DNA of 64,000 nucleotides from Bradyrhizobium sp. NDS-1 (GTDB lineage Bacteria; Pseudomonadota; Alphaproteobacteria; Rhizobiales; Xanthobacteraceae): assembly GCF_032918005.1 (NCBI RefSeq), contig NZ_CP136628.1, forward strand, positions 5,813,501 through 5,877,500, read 5' to 3'. Positions 62,833-64,000 of the stretch are shown one piece after another. Positions within the stretch are counted from its first letter, which is position 1. Each line of letters begins with the position of its first letter. The position numbers and the translations under genes were made by a program. The notes beneath the pieces were generated by a model that saw nothing but the letters and a program-made list of their open reading frames with translations, had not been told where the DNA came from and did not search any database.

Positions 62833-63783
62833 TCACCCCTTCCCGCGCACCTCCATCTGCGGCCGACCGATCCAGGCGCGGTTCAGGCAGCGGATCATCC
62901 AGTCGGGCTTCGGCTCGCCCCGCAAGCGCGCCTGCGCTTCCTGATAGGGGCCGACATAGCGCAGCCGGTTCGGCAGTCTTGGATAGACGCGCCGGATCCA
63001 TCTCACCGCACGGTCAGCAGATCTGGTGTCGCGCTCGTCGAGCACAAACCCGAAGCCCGCACGCAACCGCTCCGGCAACATCCTCGCCGTGAGCGCGCGA
63101 TACCAGCGCGGCGGCCGCAACCATGGACGCGCACCGCCAAAGATCTGCGTCGCGATCTCGCGTGCCGCCGGGCTCACGGTCAGCGTCTCCGATTGCACCA
63201 TCCCCGCGGTGTAGGCTGTAAAGCCCGACCAGTCCGCCGGCAGGTCGTCCGCCGTCAATCCGAACAAGGCGCCGAACAGCCGGCTCTCGGTCCAGTAGCG
63301 CTCGCGCTCCTCCGCCGAGAGAGGTGGCAGCACCAGGTCGTGCGCCATGAGCGCGGACTCAACCAGCGTCGCGTACACCCACCGCAGCGACGGGATGTCG
63401 TTGGCACAATAGCGCGAGCCTGCCGCGAAGGGACCGACCGTCTCGGGCATCTCGCCGACGATCACGCCGTGGCGCCGATGCAATTGCCGAGACGACAGCA
63501 AGGCCCGGTCGAGCGAGCCGAACACCATGGCAAAGACGATGTCGAAGGTGCGATGGAAGCGGCCGATCGGGTCGGCCAAGGTGCGGGAATGCTCGGCGAT
63601 GGCGGCGGCGACCCAGGGATGCGCCAGTTGCAGCAACAGCGCGCGTCCTGCGCCGAGAAAGATGACGGCCTCCCGGTCGATCCGCCAGGTCACCGTGTCA
63701 GGACCGAACACACCGGCAACCGGTCCCGCCGCGTCGGCGCGGACCCGATCGAGTGTTGCTTCGAGATCCTTCTCAGCGACCAA
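62833..63783 (-). CDS. MpaB/DUF2236 family oxygenase-like protein
   Basis: A 316-aa protein of the DUF2236 family, named after the fungal MpaB oxygenase and related to the latex-clearing protein Lcp. The family's first block is visible: FLGAGRALLLQLAHPWVAAAIAEHS, with a conserved Arg and His, then RWVYATLVESALMAHDL with a second His. These positions suit haem or iron coordination. No signal peptide. Function unknown. Confidence 0.82.
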   Translation of the reverse strand: MVAEKDLEATLDRVRADAAGPVAGVFGPDTVTWRIDREAVIFLGAGRALLLQLAHPWVAAAIAEHSRTLADPIGRFHRTFDIVFAMVFGSLDRALLSSRQLHRRHGVIVGEMPETVGPFAAGSRYCANDIPSLRWVYATLVESALMAHDLVLPPLSAEERERYWTESRLFGALFGLTADDLPADWSGFTAYTAGMVQSETLTVSPAAREIATQIFGGARPWLRPPRWYRALTARMLPERLRAGFGFVLDERDTRSADRAVRWIRRVYPRLPNRLRYVGPYQEAQARLRGEPKPDWMIRCLNRAWIGRPQMEVRGKG

Positions 63784-63874
63784 GTGCAGGCCTCGTGACG
63801 AAGAGACGGCAACAGTAACCCAGACGGCGCCCTCGGGAAATCGTCATCGCTCAAGACAATGAGCGACGAGGCCT

Positions 63875-64000
63875 TCACTCCGCCGCAATCGGCAGCACGT
63901 CCATGTGCTCGTGCAGCACCACCCCCGCGAGCGGATCGAATTCGCCGATCCACGGTTTGCGTTCGAGCACGGACCTCGTGTGAGCATAGCCGGCGTCCCA
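63875..64000 (-). CDS. C-terminal fragment of an unidentified gene at the window edge
   Basis: Only the last 41 codons are inside the window, beginning WDAGYAHTRSVLERKPW and ending HEHMDVLPIAAE before TGA. The WxAGYxxTR pattern recalls the C-terminal region of patatin-like DUF3734 proteins, but that is a weak resemblance. The start lies beyond the right edge. Confidence 0.55.
   Translation of the reverse strand, partial: WDAGYAHTRSVLERKPWIGEFDPLAGVVLHEHMDVLPIAAE

Overview
This is a GC-rich alphaproteobacterial chromosome segment, most likely from Bradyrhizobium or a close relative. The evidence is the gene order narK - haemoglobin - FAD oxidoreductase - nasC, known from Bradyrhizobium japonicum/diazoefficiens as narK-bjgb-flp-nasC, together with intergenic palindromes typical of that group and high-GC codon use in which nearly every gene has long antisense shadow frames. 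I see no tRNA, rRNA, CRISPR array, prophage or insertion sequence.

Layout. 1-7.2 kb: sugar-acid metabolism (edge-truncated IlvD/Edd dehydratase, uronate-dehydrogenase-like SDR, SMP-30 lactonase, aldehyde dehydrogenase) with an outer-membrane protein gene behind a Fur-like box. 7.5-14.7 kb: a homodimeric-type 2-oxoacid dehydrogenase E1 divergent from an Lrp/AsnC regulator with a palindromic operator between them, then PPK2, a zinc alcohol dehydrogenase, a DMT exporter and an aldo/keto reductase. 15-27.7 kb: a nitrate/nitrite assimilation island made of narK-bjgb-flp-nasC, nrtABC and, divergently, a formate/nitrite-channel gene followed by a fused PP2C phosphatase / Ser-Thr kinase. 27.8-35.4 kb: a Zn/Cd-type P1B ATPase, small enzymes, a LysR regulator, an intradiol dioxygenase and a serine hydrolase. 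35.4-41.2 kb: a TRAP transporter, an HWE-type sensor kinase and a FadR-type regulator under a 31-bp palindrome. 41.2-45 kb: a five-gene NitT/TauT-type ABC cassette with two permeases and an unknown 110-aa membrane protein. 45-53 kb: an animal-type haem peroxidase, CcdA, a LysR-XRE pair, an enoyl-CoA hydratase and an IPMDH-family enzyme. 53-61 kb: an alcohol dehydrogenase, a Dpp/Opp-type ABC transporter and a family III CoA-transferase. 61-64 kb: a glycogen-synthase-like enzyme, an MpaB/DUF2236 protein and the C-terminus of an unidentified gene at the right edge.

The most interesting signal is regulatory. The three operons of the nitrate island (narK, nrtA and FNT-kinase) each carry a sigma-54-like -24/-12 element 110-111 bp from a conserved TTGTGCG-N-CGCACAA palindrome. 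In each, the predicted transcript begins at +1 with a hexaloop hairpin whose loop reads ANNGNN, the signature of RNAs bound by ANTAR-domain antiterminators such as NasT. The FNT leader also contains an intrinsic terminator. One palindrome serves nrtA and FNT divergently. This places the phosphatase-kinase fusion in the same predicted regulon as nitrate uptake and reduction. nirA and nasST are not in the window.
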